Below, one piece after another: positions 52,840 to 61,738 of a stretch of 64,000 bases of DNA. The translations under genes were made by a program, and so were the position numbers. The notes under the pieces were generated by a model, which saw nothing but the letters and a program-made list of their open reading frames with translations, did no database searches and was not told the origin of the DNA. The stretch spans positions 1-64,000 of the forward strand of contig JAFTRI010000017.1 of the NCBI GenBank assembly GCA_017462345.1. Reading direction: 5' to 3'. This stretch comes from Muribaculaceae bacterium. Lineage in GTDB: Bacteria; Bacteroidota; Bacteroidia; Bacteroidales; Muribaculaceae. Position 1 is the first letter of the stretch, and each line of letters starts with the position of its first letter.

Positions 52840-53756
52840 TATTTTTTTAGAATGAATTTACGTGATATAAGACGGTAATTGTCGGCAAAAAGTTCAACCG
52901 TGTACTCTCCGGGGGTTAGAGTTGTATTGACATCCCAGTAGATATTTATGCCTGTAATTTCTTCTCCGGCATATTCGATGATTTTACGGGCAGTGCATTG
53001 TATCTCCGAATCTTCAAATGGGAATGTCCCGGCATTGCCAAGCAGGTTTCCCTCCGGACTGGTTATACGCAGATATATCGTTTTCTCTCCTACTGGTGTC
53101 GAATTGTTTTGGGGGATTGTGAACGTCACCATAAGTTGCTTGGCCTTGGTTATGTTCTTTTCTTTCTTGCCGTTTTTCTTTAAGGCTGTTATTGATAGTC
53201 CGGTGACATTAAGTTTTTCGGCAAGGGTCATCCGTTCCGATAATTCCTCGTTCTTGCGCGATTCCTCTTTTACCTGTGAGGCAAGCTCGGCATTACGGTC
53301 TCTTATCTCCTTGTTCTCGGCTCGCAGTCCGGCGTTCTCCTTGCCCAATGAGTCGATTTGGGCGACATAGTGACGCAGGATCCCTTTCAGCGTCTCAATT
53401 TCCGATTGCAGTTCGTGGATGCGTTGGGCGCTCTTTTTCTTTTCGCTGTTAAGCTCTTGAAGAAGTTTCTCAACCTTGCTCTTGGCTGCCTCGTATTTCA
53501 TGATTATCGAGTCGTTGGCTAATTTCTGCGCCTGGTTTTCATACTGTTGGAACTCGACGTTAAGAGCCTGGTATTCATTGGCGAGTTGTAGCTGTTCATT
53601 GGTGAGTTGCAGCTGCTCGTTTATGGACTCTGCCTCGCTTACCTTGTTGCTCATGATTGCGGTTGTGACGATGAATGCGATGATAGCGACGATTAGCGCT
53701 GCTCCGAGGATGATTGTTATGCGTGGTAGGTTGGCAAGTTTTTTTATCGGGTTCAT
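52839..53756 (-). CDS. Coiled-coil membrane protein
   Basis: The 305-residue protein has one membrane span near residues 13-35 (ITIILGAALIVAIIAFIVTT). A long coiled coil follows, with heptad-like runs of Glu, Leu, Gln and Asn, and then a beta-rich C-terminal domain from residue 200 (NITKAKQLMVTFTIPQNN, TLTPGEYTVELFADNYRL). No known domain is assigned. It resembles envelope-spanning linker proteins; a role in organising the operon's transporters is possible but unproven. The start at MNPIKK is chosen for the anchor span. Confidence 0.78.
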   Translation of the reverse strand: MNPIKKLANLPRITIILGAALIVAIIAFIVTTAIMSNKVSEAESINEQLQLTNEQLQLANEYQALNVEFQQYENQAQKLANDSIIMKYEAAKSKVEKLLQELNSEKKKSAQRIHELQSEIETLKGILRHYVAQIDSLGKENAGLRAENKEIRDRNAELASQVKEESRKNEELSERMTLAEKLNVTGLSITALKKNGKKEKNITKAKQLMVTFTIPQNNSTPVGEKTIYLRITSPEGNLLGNAGTFPFEDSEIQCTARKIIEYAGEEITGINIYWDVNTTLTPGEYTVELFADNYRLISRKFILKK

Positions 53757-53783
53757 ATAATCGGAATTTATACATTTATTCTG

Positions 53784-53815
53784 CAAAATTACGAAAACCA
53801 TGTCGCATAACGAAA
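53784..53815 (-). promoter_or_regulatory. Promoter of the coiled-coil/MgtC/antiporter/EamA operon
   Basis: On the minus strand: TTTC (53812-53815), 20 bases, TAATTTTG (53784-53791). It lies 28 bases before the first gene of the operon. Confidence 0.55.
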
Positions 53816-53987
53816 ACCGTTAATTGTTTTTATGCTTTCTGCATATATGCTTTGGCTATTGTTGCCTGCATCTGTCAATCCGTGCCTAAACAGCCTTTTT
53901 TTGACAACCTTTTTTAGGAAATGACACTCCATTATACGCGTTTAATGAAAATTAACAGGGGGGGGTAAGGTGGACGTTTTTAATCAT

Positions 53988-53995
53988 TAATTTTG
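53988..53995 (+). promoter_or_regulatory. -7 box of the BspA-type LRR gene
   Basis: TAATTTTG, 46 bases before the start codon. Spacer toward -33 is G-rich and no TTTG is present. Confidence 0.45.
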
Positions 53996-54041
53996 CAAGG
54001 AAAATATTGTAAATTAGCTAACGGTTTAACCTATTATTGAA

Positions 54042-55652
54042 ATGAAACATTTTTACAAGTTTATGCTACTTGTTGTAGCTCTTTTTGTTACAAGTCTATC
54101 AGCGTCAGGTGATGAGCATTTTCACTCCGATGGCATAAGTCACGACTTTGAGTCTGATGGTATTTTCTATAATATTACTGACTCTGTGTCCATGACGGTC
54201 GAAGTGACATATCGTGGCGATGATATTTATGAGTATGCGGGTGAGTATAGTGGCGATGTCATAATTCCGCAGACAGTTACCTATGAGGGAGTGGATTATA
54301 CGGTAACAGGAATAGGACGTCGTGCATTCAGCGGCTGTCCGGACTTGCTCTCGATATTTGTACCGTGCACTGTGACGGAAATTGATATGCCGATATTGTC
54401 TTATTACAGAAGCTTGGCATCGATTGTGGTCGATGAGGGAAATGCTGTTTATGATTCGAGGGAAAATTGCAACGCAATCATTGAGACCTCGCAGAATCGG
54501 CTTGTGGCAGGTTGTAAGACAACTGTGATTCCCTCGTCGGTAACAGTTGTCGGGAATTTTGCATTTCATGCTTGTTTGGAGTTGGCTTCCGCTGTAATTC
54601 CTGGCTCGGTGTGCGAAATTGGAGATTATGCGTTCTTCGACTGTTATGGATTGACTTCTATCGATATACCGGATTCTGTGAAAAAAATAGGATGTTCGGC
54701 ATTTGAGAGTATTCAGGTTCTAAGTTTGACTTCGTTCAGTTTAGGTAACTCAATTGAAGTGATTGGGGATTACGCATTCAGGGGGGTGCCTTTGTCATCA
54801 TTGGAGTTGTCTAATGTAACTTATATAGGCAAAAGTGCTTTTGAAAAATGTGGCTTGGAATCGCTGTGTCTTGGAAATTCTTTGGTGGAGATTGGACAAC
54901 GTGCTTTTATGGATAATTTATTATCTTATGTTACGATACCGGATTCTGTGAAAAAAATTGGGTCAGAAGCATTCGGGTCTTGTCCTTTGCGTGAAATTAC
55001 GATAGGAAAATCGGTAGAGGAAATAGGCTCCAGGGCATTTTACTATAGTAGTATAGTAGGAAGCTACTTGACTTCGGTAACCTCGTTGAATCGTATACCG
55101 CCGGTTTGTGGTCGCTCGAGTTTCTCGGGAGTGTCGACTTGCCGGTTAGATGTGCCTGCAGGCACTAAGGAGACATACTCTGCGGCGAATGTTTGGGGTA
55201 GCTTTGGCAACATTGTGGAGATAGCTACTGTTGAGGTATCGACACAGGAAAGTAGGGCAACGTTCGAAATTCCTGCGACAGAGGGTTCGGCACTCTATAC
55301 CGTTGACGTATATTCCGACGAGGCTATGACTCAGTTGGTGGCTTCCTCTGATTATGATGCAACCGGAACGATAATACCTATGTCTACTTCGCTTGAACTT
55401 TCGATAGAAAACCTTGATAATGGTGTGTATTATTATAGCGTTGTTGTAAAATCATCGGCAGGGGAGACATTGGGCAGCTATAGTGGAACATTTGAAATTG
55501 TGTCGGCAGGTATTGACAGCATTTCGGGTGTCGATAACGTTGTGGAAACTGGTCGTTACGATATTTACGGGCATTTGATTTCTGAGCCGGTGAGAGGCAT
55601 CAATATTGTTGTCTATAGTGATGGTGCAGTCCGCAAGGTGATTGTGGAATGA
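54042..55652 (+). CDS. BspA-type leucine-rich repeat secreted protein
   Basis: The 536-residue protein has a signal peptide (FMLLVVALFVTSLSASG). A segment of LRR_5 (BspA-type) repeats runs over about residues 85-380, with GIGRRAFSGCPDLLSI, GDYAFFDCYGLTSIDIPDSV, IGKSAFEKCG and GSRAFYYSS. Then come an Ig/fibronectin-like domain (residues 400-485) and a T9SS-type tail ending (GRYDIYGHLISEPVRGINIVVYSD). LRR_5 proteins bind host or bacterial surface molecules. Two LRR units share an exact 23-base sequence (see findings). Confidence 0.85.
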   Translation: MKHFYKFMLLVVALFVTSLSASGDEHFHSDGISHDFESDGIFYNITDSVSMTVEVTYRGDDIYEYAGEYSGDVIIPQTVTYEGVDYTVTGIGRRAFSGCPDLLSIFVPCTVTEIDMPILSYYRSLASIVVDEGNAVYDSRENCNAIIETSQNRLVAGCKTTVIPSSVTVVGNFAFHACLELASAVIPGSVCEIGDYAFFDCYGLTSIDIPDSVKKIGCSAFESIQVLSLTSFSLGNSIEVIGDYAFRGVPLSSLELSNVTYIGKSAFEKCGLESLCLGNSLVEIGQRAFMDNLLSYVTIPDSVKKIGSEAFGSCPLREITIGKSVEEIGSRAFYYSSIVGSYLTSVTSLNRIPPVCGRSSFSGVSTCRLDVPAGTKETYSAANVWGSFGNIVEIATVEVSTQESRATFEIPATEGSALYTVDVYSDEAMTQLVASSDYDATGTIIPMSTSLELSIENLDNGVYYYSVVVKSSAGETLGSYSGTFEIVSAGIDSISGVDNVVETGRYDIYGHLISEPVRGINIVVYSDGAVRKVIVE

Positions 55653-55760
55653 CAATGGCGGTATTAGTCTGCTATCGGGATTTGATGGCGGTAGGATTTG
55701 ATGTTTTTCAGAGTTTCAAACAAAAAAATAATGCCCGTATAGCGGGATATAAGTAAAAAA

Positions 55761-55778
55761 CGACTACCTTTGTAGTCG
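55761..55778 (+). promoter_or_regulatory. Ferredoxin promoter with a perfect dyad over its -7 box
   Basis: CGACTAC (55761-55767) and GTAGTCG (55772-55778) flank CTTT and overlap TACCTTTG, the -7 box at 55765-55772. The start codon of the ferredoxin lies 49 bases from the box. The dyad may be a repressor site or an RNA hairpin at the transcript start. Confidence 0.5.
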
Positions 55779-55821
55779 CAAAAACATTTAATTCGTATAA
55801 TATCTAAAATTTAATTTAATT

Positions 55822-55992
55822 ATGGCTTACGTAATTACCGACAACTGTGTGGCTTGCGGAACTTGTCTTCCTGTTTGCCCGGTTGAAGCTATCTCTGAAG
55901 GTGACATCTATAAGATTGACCCTGACACTTGCATCGAATGTGGTTCTTGTGCAGAAACCTGCCCCAGCGAAGCAATCGTTCCCGGAGAATAA
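55822..55992 (+). CDS. 2[4Fe-4S] ferredoxin
   Basis: The 56-residue protein is an 8-iron clostridial-type ferredoxin. It has two complete cluster motifs, CVACGTCLPVCPVEAI and CIECGSCAETCPSEAI, each giving three cysteines to one cluster and the last to the other, and a conserved IYKIDPDTC spacer. It carries electrons at low potential, e.g. for pyruvate:ferredoxin oxidoreductase. The encoded protein starts with MAYVITDNC and ends VPGE. It has its own promoter and terminator and is likely highly expressed. Confidence 0.96.
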   Translation: MAYVITDNCVACGTCLPVCPVEAISEGDIYKIDPDTCIECGSCAETCPSEAIVPGE

Positions 55993-56021
55993 TTTTCGTC
56001 AGGACATTTTAGCTAAGAAAT

Positions 56022-56062
56022 AAGGGATTGTGTCACAGTGAATAAGGACACAGTCCCTTTTT
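56022..56062 (+). terminator. Terminator of the ferredoxin gene
   Basis: AAGGGATTGTGTC pairs with GACACAGTCCCTT (one mismatch), followed by TTTTTG. Confidence 0.85.
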
Positions 56063-56186
56063 GTGTTAGTTATGTCAATTATGTCAATGAGCGCTGTTTG
56101 GTTCCGTTGGCAAAGATAATGACTGGGGATTTGCCCTTATATGCGATCCTGTCACAGATACAAGAATTTTTCGGTCGGTTTCAATA

Positions 56187-58046
56187 ATGGATTACAGGAA
56201 AAGGACTATTGAACTGCTTGCTCCGGCAAGGGATGCACACATTGCTGTCGAAGCGGTGAAACATGGGGCTGATGCCGTGTATATGGGCGCGGTAAGCCAT
56301 GGGGCACGGGCAGCGGCAGGAAATTCGGTCGGGGATATTGCCCGTGTAGTTGAGTTTGCCCACCGTTTTGATGCAAGGGTATATGTCACGGTAAACACTG
56401 TCATATACGATAGCGAACTGAAGGCGGTGGAACGTCTTGTCCACAATCTGTACCGGATTGGGGTTGATGCCCTGATTGTACAGGATATGGCCCTGCTGCG
56501 CATGGACATTCCTCCTATTGCGCTTCATGCGAGTACTCAGTGTGACACTCGTGATGCTGCAAAGGCTCTGTTCCTCCAGCAGTCGGGGTTTTCTCAGATT
56601 GTGCTTGCCCGGGAGTTGTCATTGGAAGAGATTGCAAGGATATATGACACGGTCGAAGTACCTCTTGAGGCATTTGTTCACGGGGCATTGTGTGTGAGTT
56701 ACAGCGGGGATTGTCAGGCAAGTTGTTTGGCGACAGGCCGCAGTGCCAATCGGGGGGAATGTGCACAGATGTGTCGTCTGCCTTATACGCTGGCCGATGC
56801 CTCGGGACGTGTTCTGGTTGCCGACAAGCACCTTTTGTCGCTTCGAGATATGAACCGTAGCGCATATTTGGCTCAGATGATGGATGCCGGAATCTCCTCG
56901 TTCAAGATTGAAGGGCGTTTGAAAGATGTGGGATACGTGAAAAACACAGTAGCTTATTATCGGCGGGCCATTGATGCCGTGATTGCTGCCGCACCCGAAC
57001 GTTACAGCCGCCTGTCATCAGGACGCACGGAACTGGACTTTACTCCGGCTCTTGAAAAAAGTTTCAATCGCGGATTCACTCCCTATTTCCTTTGCGGGAT
57101 AGGGCAGGATGAAAGTATTGCATCGGTCGATACCCCGAAGTCCCGTGGCGAAGTCGTGGGACGGGTGGTTTCGGCTCAGTCCGGACGTATTGCCGTGGAG
57201 CTTGACACTCCGTTGAATAATGGTGACGGTATCGTTTTTTTTGACAGCAGGGGACGCCTTGAAGGATTCAGGCTGAATCGTGTTGAAGGGAACCTGTTGT
57301 ATCCGGCCGGTAAGGTCAGTGTCAGGCAGGGGACGCTGCTTTACCGCAACAGGGACAAGGCTTGGGATGAGATACTTGAACGGGATACCGCGCGACGTCT
57401 GGTTGATGTCGGTATGGTGTTGAGGGCAACATCGTTCGGTATCGCCTTGGACGTGTCCGATTCACGGGGTAACGCGGTGACGGTGACAATGCCGGTTGTT
57501 TTGGAACAGTCCAGGACTTCTCAGGTAGAGTCTCGTTACCGGACATTGGCAAAGACAGGTGGAACAATCTATTGTGTCGGCAGAGTCGATGACCGTCTTG
57601 GGGATGTGTTCGTCCCGGCATCACGCCTTACGGCTCTGAGACGCGACGCCATTGACGCCCTTGACCGTGCACAGCGGGTGAAATGCCGGTATGACTACCG
57701 TCGCGATGAGGATCGCTCGGCTGTTGCACCGCAAGGGGAGCGTCTCACTTATCATGACAATGTGGCAAATTCCCTTGCCGGTAAATTCTATCGGTCCCAT
57801 GGTGTCACCTCGGTAGAAAAGGCCATTGAATTGGACAGCGGAAGCCGGCGTGGACCTACAGTTGTAATGACATCCCGTTATTGCCTGCGTCGGGAGATGG
57901 GGCGGTGCCTCAAGACACCGGCAGGAAAAAAATGGAGTGGTCCGTTGTACATACGTTCATCCTATGCCTGTTATCGCCTTGATTTTGATTGTCGCCATTG
58001 TCACATGAAGGTCGTTTGTATTGGCGATGTGGATAAAAATGCCTAA
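56187..58046 (+). CDS. U32-family peptidase (RlhA-like)
   Basis: The 619-residue protein has the U32 landmarks ELLAPARDAHIAVEAVKHGADAVYMGA (here given in pieces: LLAPARDAH and HGADAVYMGA), DMALLRMDIPPI, HASTQCDTRDA, VHGALCVSYSGDCQAS, GRSANRGECAQMCRLPY and SFKIEGRLKDVGYV. The Cys-rich part is an iron-sulfur cluster site of the hydroxylase type. E. coli RlhA hydroxylates C2501 of 23S rRNA; a similar role is likely, with a DUF3656 region in the centre. Whether it acts as a protease is unproven. Confidence 0.88.
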   Translation: MDYRKRTIELLAPARDAHIAVEAVKHGADAVYMGAVSHGARAAAGNSVGDIARVVEFAHRFDARVYVTVNTVIYDSELKAVERLVHNLYRIGVDALIVQDMALLRMDIPPIALHASTQCDTRDAAKALFLQQSGFSQIVLARELSLEEIARIYDTVEVPLEAFVHGALCVSYSGDCQASCLATGRSANRGECAQMCRLPYTLADASGRVLVADKHLLSLRDMNRSAYLAQMMDAGISSFKIEGRLKDVGYVKNTVAYYRRAIDAVIAAAPERYSRLSSGRTELDFTPALEKSFNRGFTPYFLCGIGQDESIASVDTPKSRGEVVGRVVSAQSGRIAVELDTPLNNGDGIVFFDSRGRLEGFRLNRVEGNLLYPAGKVSVRQGTLLYRNRDKAWDEILERDTARRLVDVGMVLRATSFGIALDVSDSRGNAVTVTMPVVLEQSRTSQVESRYRTLAKTGGTIYCVGRVDDRLGDVFVPASRLTALRRDAIDALDRAQRVKCRYDYRRDEDRSAVAPQGERLTYHDNVANSLAGKFYRSHGVTSVEKAIELDSGSRRGPTVVMTSRYCLRREMGRCLKTPAGKKWSGPLYIRSSYACYRLDFDCRHCHMKVVCIGDVDKNA

Positions 58047-58051
58047 ATTTG
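58020..58051 (+). promoter_or_regulatory. Promoter of galE
   Basis: ATTG (58020-58023), 20 bases, TAAATTTG (58044-58051). It overlaps the end of the U32 gene and lies 34 bases before galE. Confidence 0.6.
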
Positions 58052-58085
58052 TAGGACTTTAAATAACATATTGATACATCTTGCT

Positions 58086-59123
58086 ATGGAAAAAGAAATG
58101 ATTCTTGTTACGGGGGGAACCGGATATATCGGCTCCCACACGGTTGTGGAATTGCAGAATGCCGGCTATCGGGTGGTTATTGTCGATAACCTTTCTAATA
58201 GTAACATTGAAGTTTTGGACGGTATCAGGCGCATAACCGGCATCCGTCCGGAATTTGTTGAGGCCGACTGTACCGATATGGTGGCAATGAAAGCATTGTT
58301 TGACCGTTACCCCGGCATAAAAGGAATCATTAACTTTGCGGCAAGCAAGGCGGTGGGTGAATCTGTGGAAAAACCGGTACTCTACTATCGGAACAACCTT
58401 AATACGCTCATGAATCTGCTCGATCTGATGCCTGAGTATGGTGTTAAGGGAATAGTATTCTCATCGTCATGCACTGTATATGGTGAACCTGACGAAAATC
58501 CTGTTACAGAGCAGGCTCCCATAAAGAAGGCTACGTCACCTTATGGCAACACCAAGCAGATATCAGAGGAGATTATAACCGATGTGATTAATTCAGGAGC
58601 TCCGTTCAAGAGTGTTATTCTCCGTTATTTCAATCCGGTAGGTGCTCATCCGTCCGCTGAGATTGGGGAGTTGCCCAATGGCGTACCGCAGAATCTTATC
58701 CCTTATCTTACACAGACAGCAATCGGGATACGCAAGGAATTAAGCGTGTTCGGGGATGACTACGACACTCCCGACGGCTCTTGTATCCGCGACTTTATCA
58801 ACGTCGTTGACCTGGCAAAGGCTCATGTTAAGGCGGTCGGACGTATGCTTGAGGACAAGTCCGAGGCCAAAATTGAGATATTCAACCTTGGAACAGGAGT
58901 CGGGCTTTCCGTGAAAGAGCTTATTGCCTCGTTTGAACGGGCTACCGGAGTGAAAGTCCCTCATCGCATTGTGGGGCGTCGCCCGGGAGACATCGAAAAA
59001 GTATGGGCCAATCCTGAATATGCCAATAACGTCCTCGGATGGAAAGCCGAGGCATCGGTTGACGACACCATGCGTTCTGCATGGGCATGGCAATGCAGGC
59101 TTCGTGAACGTGGAATAATGTAA
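58086..59123 (+). CDS. galE: UDP-glucose 4-epimerase
   Basis: GalE interconverts UDP-glucose and UDP-galactose and feeds glycan synthesis. The 345-residue SDR protein has the NAD motif VTGGTGYIGSH, DNLSNSNIEVL, the catalytic Ser in FSSSCTVYGEP, the YxxxK dyad YGNTKQISEEI, RYFNPVGAHPS and CIRDFINVVDLAKAHV. The length is normal. The ATG at 58086 is used; a TTG at 58071 would add five residues. It converges with cca with only four bases between stops. Confidence 0.94.
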   Translation: MEKEMILVTGGTGYIGSHTVVELQNAGYRVVIVDNLSNSNIEVLDGIRRITGIRPEFVEADCTDMVAMKALFDRYPGIKGIINFAASKAVGESVEKPVLYYRNNLNTLMNLLDLMPEYGVKGIVFSSSCTVYGEPDENPVTEQAPIKKATSPYGNTKQISEEIITDVINSGAPFKSVILRYFNPVGAHPSAEIGELPNGVPQNLIPYLTQTAIGIRKELSVFGDDYDTPDGSCIRDFINVVDLAKAHVKAVGRMLEDKSEAKIEIFNLGTGVGLSVKELIASFERATGVKVPHRIVGRRPGDIEKVWANPEYANNVLGWKAEASVDDTMRSAWAWQCRLRERGIM

Positions 59124-59127
59124 TGGC

Positions 59128-60549
59128 TTACCGGTTTACCGGTTTCAGCCCGAGTGACTCGGCTGTCTGGAGCATGTAGCCGTATGCTGCTTCCCGTTCG
59201 TTTGGGATCACTCCGTCGAGTATGGCATTCTTTATGCTGTCCTTGATTGTTCCCACTTCCCTTGATGGTGAGAGCCCGAATATCTCCATTATTTCCTCTC
59301 CGGTTACCGGAGGTTGGAAATTGCGTATGCGGTCTTTCTCTTCAAGTTCGATGAGTTTTTGGCGCACTAATGCGAAGTTGTCAAGAAACCGTTTCACCTT
59401 CTCCTGATTCTTGGATGTTATGTCTGCCTCGCACAGCGTCATCAGGTCATCTATATCGTCTCCGGCATCAAACAACAGTCTGCGCACGGCCGAGTCGGTG
59501 ACCTCATCCTCGACAAGCGCAATGGGGCGCATGTGGAGTTCCACCATCTTTTGCACATATTTCATCTTGTCGTTTAGAGGAAAGCGCATTTCGCGGAATA
59601 TACGCGGAATCATCTTCGCTCCGATAAAATTGTGGTTATGGAAAGTCCAGCCTATTCTGTCATCCCAGCGTTTGGTGACAGGCTTGGCTATGTCATGCAG
59701 CAGTGCCGACCATCGCAGCCACACATTGTCACTCTTTTCCGCTACATTGTCAAGTACGGTCAGCGTATGATAGAAATTGTCCTTGTGTCCGCGCCCGTTC
59801 ACCACCTCTACACCCTTCATCGCATGAAATTCAGGGAATATAAGTTTCAGTAATCCTGAATGCAACAATAACTCCCAACCTTTTGACGGACGGGGGGAAG
59901 CCATTATCTTCATCAGCTCGTCCATTATACGCTCCTTTGAGATGATCGATATGCGGTAAGCATTGCGTGATATTGCAGCGAAAGTCTCGGGATAGATGTC
60001 AAAGTCGAGCTGTGTGGCAAACCGTATTGCCCGCATCATACGCAGAGGGTCATCGCTGAAAGTGATGTCCGGGTCGAGCGGAGTGCGTATTATGCGGTGT
60101 TTCATGTCATCAAGTCCGTTGTACCGGTCGATAAGCTTGCCGAAATTTGATGAGTTAACACATAGAGCTAGGGCGTTGATAGTGAAGTCCCGCCGTGACA
60201 GGTCATCCTCCAACGTGCCGTCCTCAACGATTGGCTTTCGGCTGTCACGTCGGTATGATTCGCGTCTTGCTCCTACAAATTCAAGCTCGCAATCGTGGCA
60301 TTTCACTTGTGCGGTCCCGAAATTCTTGAACACGCTGAGGTGTGCGCCACGGCCAAGTTCCCTCGCCACGGCTTGGGCAACCTCTATTCCGCTGCCCACT
60401 GTTACGAAATCGATGTCTTTGGAACGGCGGTCAAGAAACAGATCCCGCACGTATCCGCCAACAATATAGCATGGACGCTTCATCTCGTCGGCTATGTTTC
60501 CTACCGTGTGAAAAATTCCGGTATCTATCTTGTGTGCTATCGGGTGCAT
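59128..60549 (-). CDS. CCA tRNA nucleotidyltransferase (HD-domain type)
   Basis: The enzyme adds CCA to tRNA 3' ends, needed because the tRNA in this window lacks it. The 473-residue protein has the class-II pol-beta head (YIVGGYVRDLFLDRRSKDIDFV, RRDFTINALALCV, DPLRMMRAIRFATQLDFDI), the neck/body region and an HD domain (WLRWSALLHDIAKPVTKRWDDRIGW). HD-type proteins also can have phosphatase activity. It could also be a poly(A) polymerase, but the absence of CCA in the tRNA gene favours CCA addition. It lies five bases after the M24 gene. Confidence 0.88.
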   Translation of the reverse strand: MHPIAHKIDTGIFHTVGNIADEMKRPCYIVGGYVRDLFLDRRSKDIDFVTVGSGIEVAQAVARELGRGAHLSVFKNFGTAQVKCHDCELEFVGARRESYRRDSRKPIVEDGTLEDDLSRRDFTINALALCVNSSNFGKLIDRYNGLDDMKHRIIRTPLDPDITFSDDPLRMMRAIRFATQLDFDIYPETFAAISRNAYRISIISKERIMDELMKIMASPRPSKGWELLLHSGLLKLIFPEFHAMKGVEVVNGRGHKDNFYHTLTVLDNVAEKSDNVWLRWSALLHDIAKPVTKRWDDRIGWTFHNHNFIGAKMIPRIFREMRFPLNDKMKYVQKMVELHMRPIALVEDEVTDSAVRRLLFDAGDDIDDLMTLCEADITSKNQEKVKRFLDNFALVRQKLIELEEKDRIRNFQPPVTGEEIMEIFGLSPSREVGTIKDSIKNAILDGVIPNEREAAYGYMLQTAESLGLKPVNR

Positions 60550-60554
60550 CTTTT

Positions 60555-61727
60555 CTATGACAGGCTGATGATTTCTTCTGGGGCGTTTGTCAGTGATTCC
60601 ATTCCTGACTCGGTGACAACGTATGTGTTCTCGATACCCACTGCTCCGACATGGGGTATCACGAACTTAGGCTCAAGGGCTATGGCATTTCCCGCGGATA
60701 GTATATCCCGGCTGCGGGGAGCGATTACCGGCAGCTCGTTGACCTCTATGCCGACACCGTGTCCCACAAAGCCGGCATGCTGTTTGTGCCCCATGAAATA
60801 TTGTTCGAGTCCCTCCTCGCGTGCTATATCTGCGGCATGTTCGTATAGGACTTTGGCTTCAGCCCCGGCTTTTCCCGCCCGCGCAAGTTCCCGGGTGATG
60901 CGTATTGAGCAGTTGTGGGCCTTTTGTGCGAGTTCATCGACTTTGCCCACGGAGAATACACGTGTCATGTCGGTCATGTAACCGGTAAAATTGCCGTTCA
61001 TGTCAACCATCACTGTCATTCCGGGCTTTATCGTGGAACCGTCACATCCCACTGGCAGCGATGGGTTCAGACCGGCTCCTCCCATCGCAAAGTCGTAGGG
61101 GGTGGGATTGTCGGCATTCTCCCCGCACAGCAGATTGCCCATGAACAGTTCCATTGATTCTCCGCTTATGCGGAACTGCCCGAGACATCCTTGCAGCCGG
61201 GAAAGCCTTTCTATCTCTACCTGTAGCTCCAGGTCGGTCATGCCTTCTTTGAACAGAGAGGGGATGTGGCTGTACACCATCGCATGCTTTATGCCCGACC
61301 GTGTGAGGCAGTCGATTTCGTATGCTGTCTTTACCGATCTGGCCGTGCGCAGTATGCCTGAGGCGTTGCTGACAACGGCCTCGGGGAAAACCTTGCGCAG
61401 GCGTTCTATACTGGAGTAGGGGGTGATGTCGAGTTCCAGCCCTATGCTTTTGGGCAGCGTCTTGCCTTGTGCCTGTAATATATCTGCAATCTGTTCCGGC
61501 TTGTGGATATAGACGATATTCTCACCCTCAAGTCCCACCGGACGTCTTACGAAATAGGTGGTCTCACCATCTTTGGTTATATAGGCATATCCGCTGAATA
61601 CCTGCCCCGATGTATAGAATATGTTGGCATTGTTGCTGATTAATATGGCATCCGTATTCAGGGCGTTGAGCTGCTGGCTTATTTTCCCGACCCTTAGGGC
61701 TATCTCTGATTGGGGAAGATGTTTCAT
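60555..61727 (-). CDS. M24-family metallopeptidase (Xaa-Pro aminopeptidase-like)
   Basis: The 390-residue protein has an N-terminal creatinase-like domain to about residue 130. A pita-bread M24 domain follows with its metal ligands in order: VDMNGNFTGYMTDMTRVF (two Asp), GFVGHGVGIEVNELP (His), ALEPKFVIP (Glu) and GIENTYVVTESG (Glu). It cleaves N-terminal residues before proline, or a related bond, in the cytoplasm. It lies between the HAD gene and cca, eleven and five bases away. Confidence 0.9.
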   Translation of the reverse strand: MKHLPQSEIALRVGKISQQLNALNTDAILISNNANIFYTSGQVFSGYAYITKDGETTYFVRRPVGLEGENIVYIHKPEQIADILQAQGKTLPKSIGLELDITPYSSIERLRKVFPEAVVSNASGILRTARSVKTAYEIDCLTRSGIKHAMVYSHIPSLFKEGMTDLELQVEIERLSRLQGCLGQFRISGESMELFMGNLLCGENADNPTPYDFAMGGAGLNPSLPVGCDGSTIKPGMTVMVDMNGNFTGYMTDMTRVFSVGKVDELAQKAHNCSIRITRELARAGKAGAEAKVLYEHAADIAREEGLEQYFMGHKQHAGFVGHGVGIEVNELPVIAPRSRDILSAGNAIALEPKFVIPHVGAVGIENTYVVTESGMESLTNAPEEIISLS

Positions 61728-61738
61728 CGTCTTAAATG

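Noticed and set aside
56111..56118. Minus-strand -7 box (TATCTTTG) between the ferredoxin and U32 genes
   Set aside because: It points back toward the ferredoxin terminator with no gene to serve and no -33 box; probably chance.
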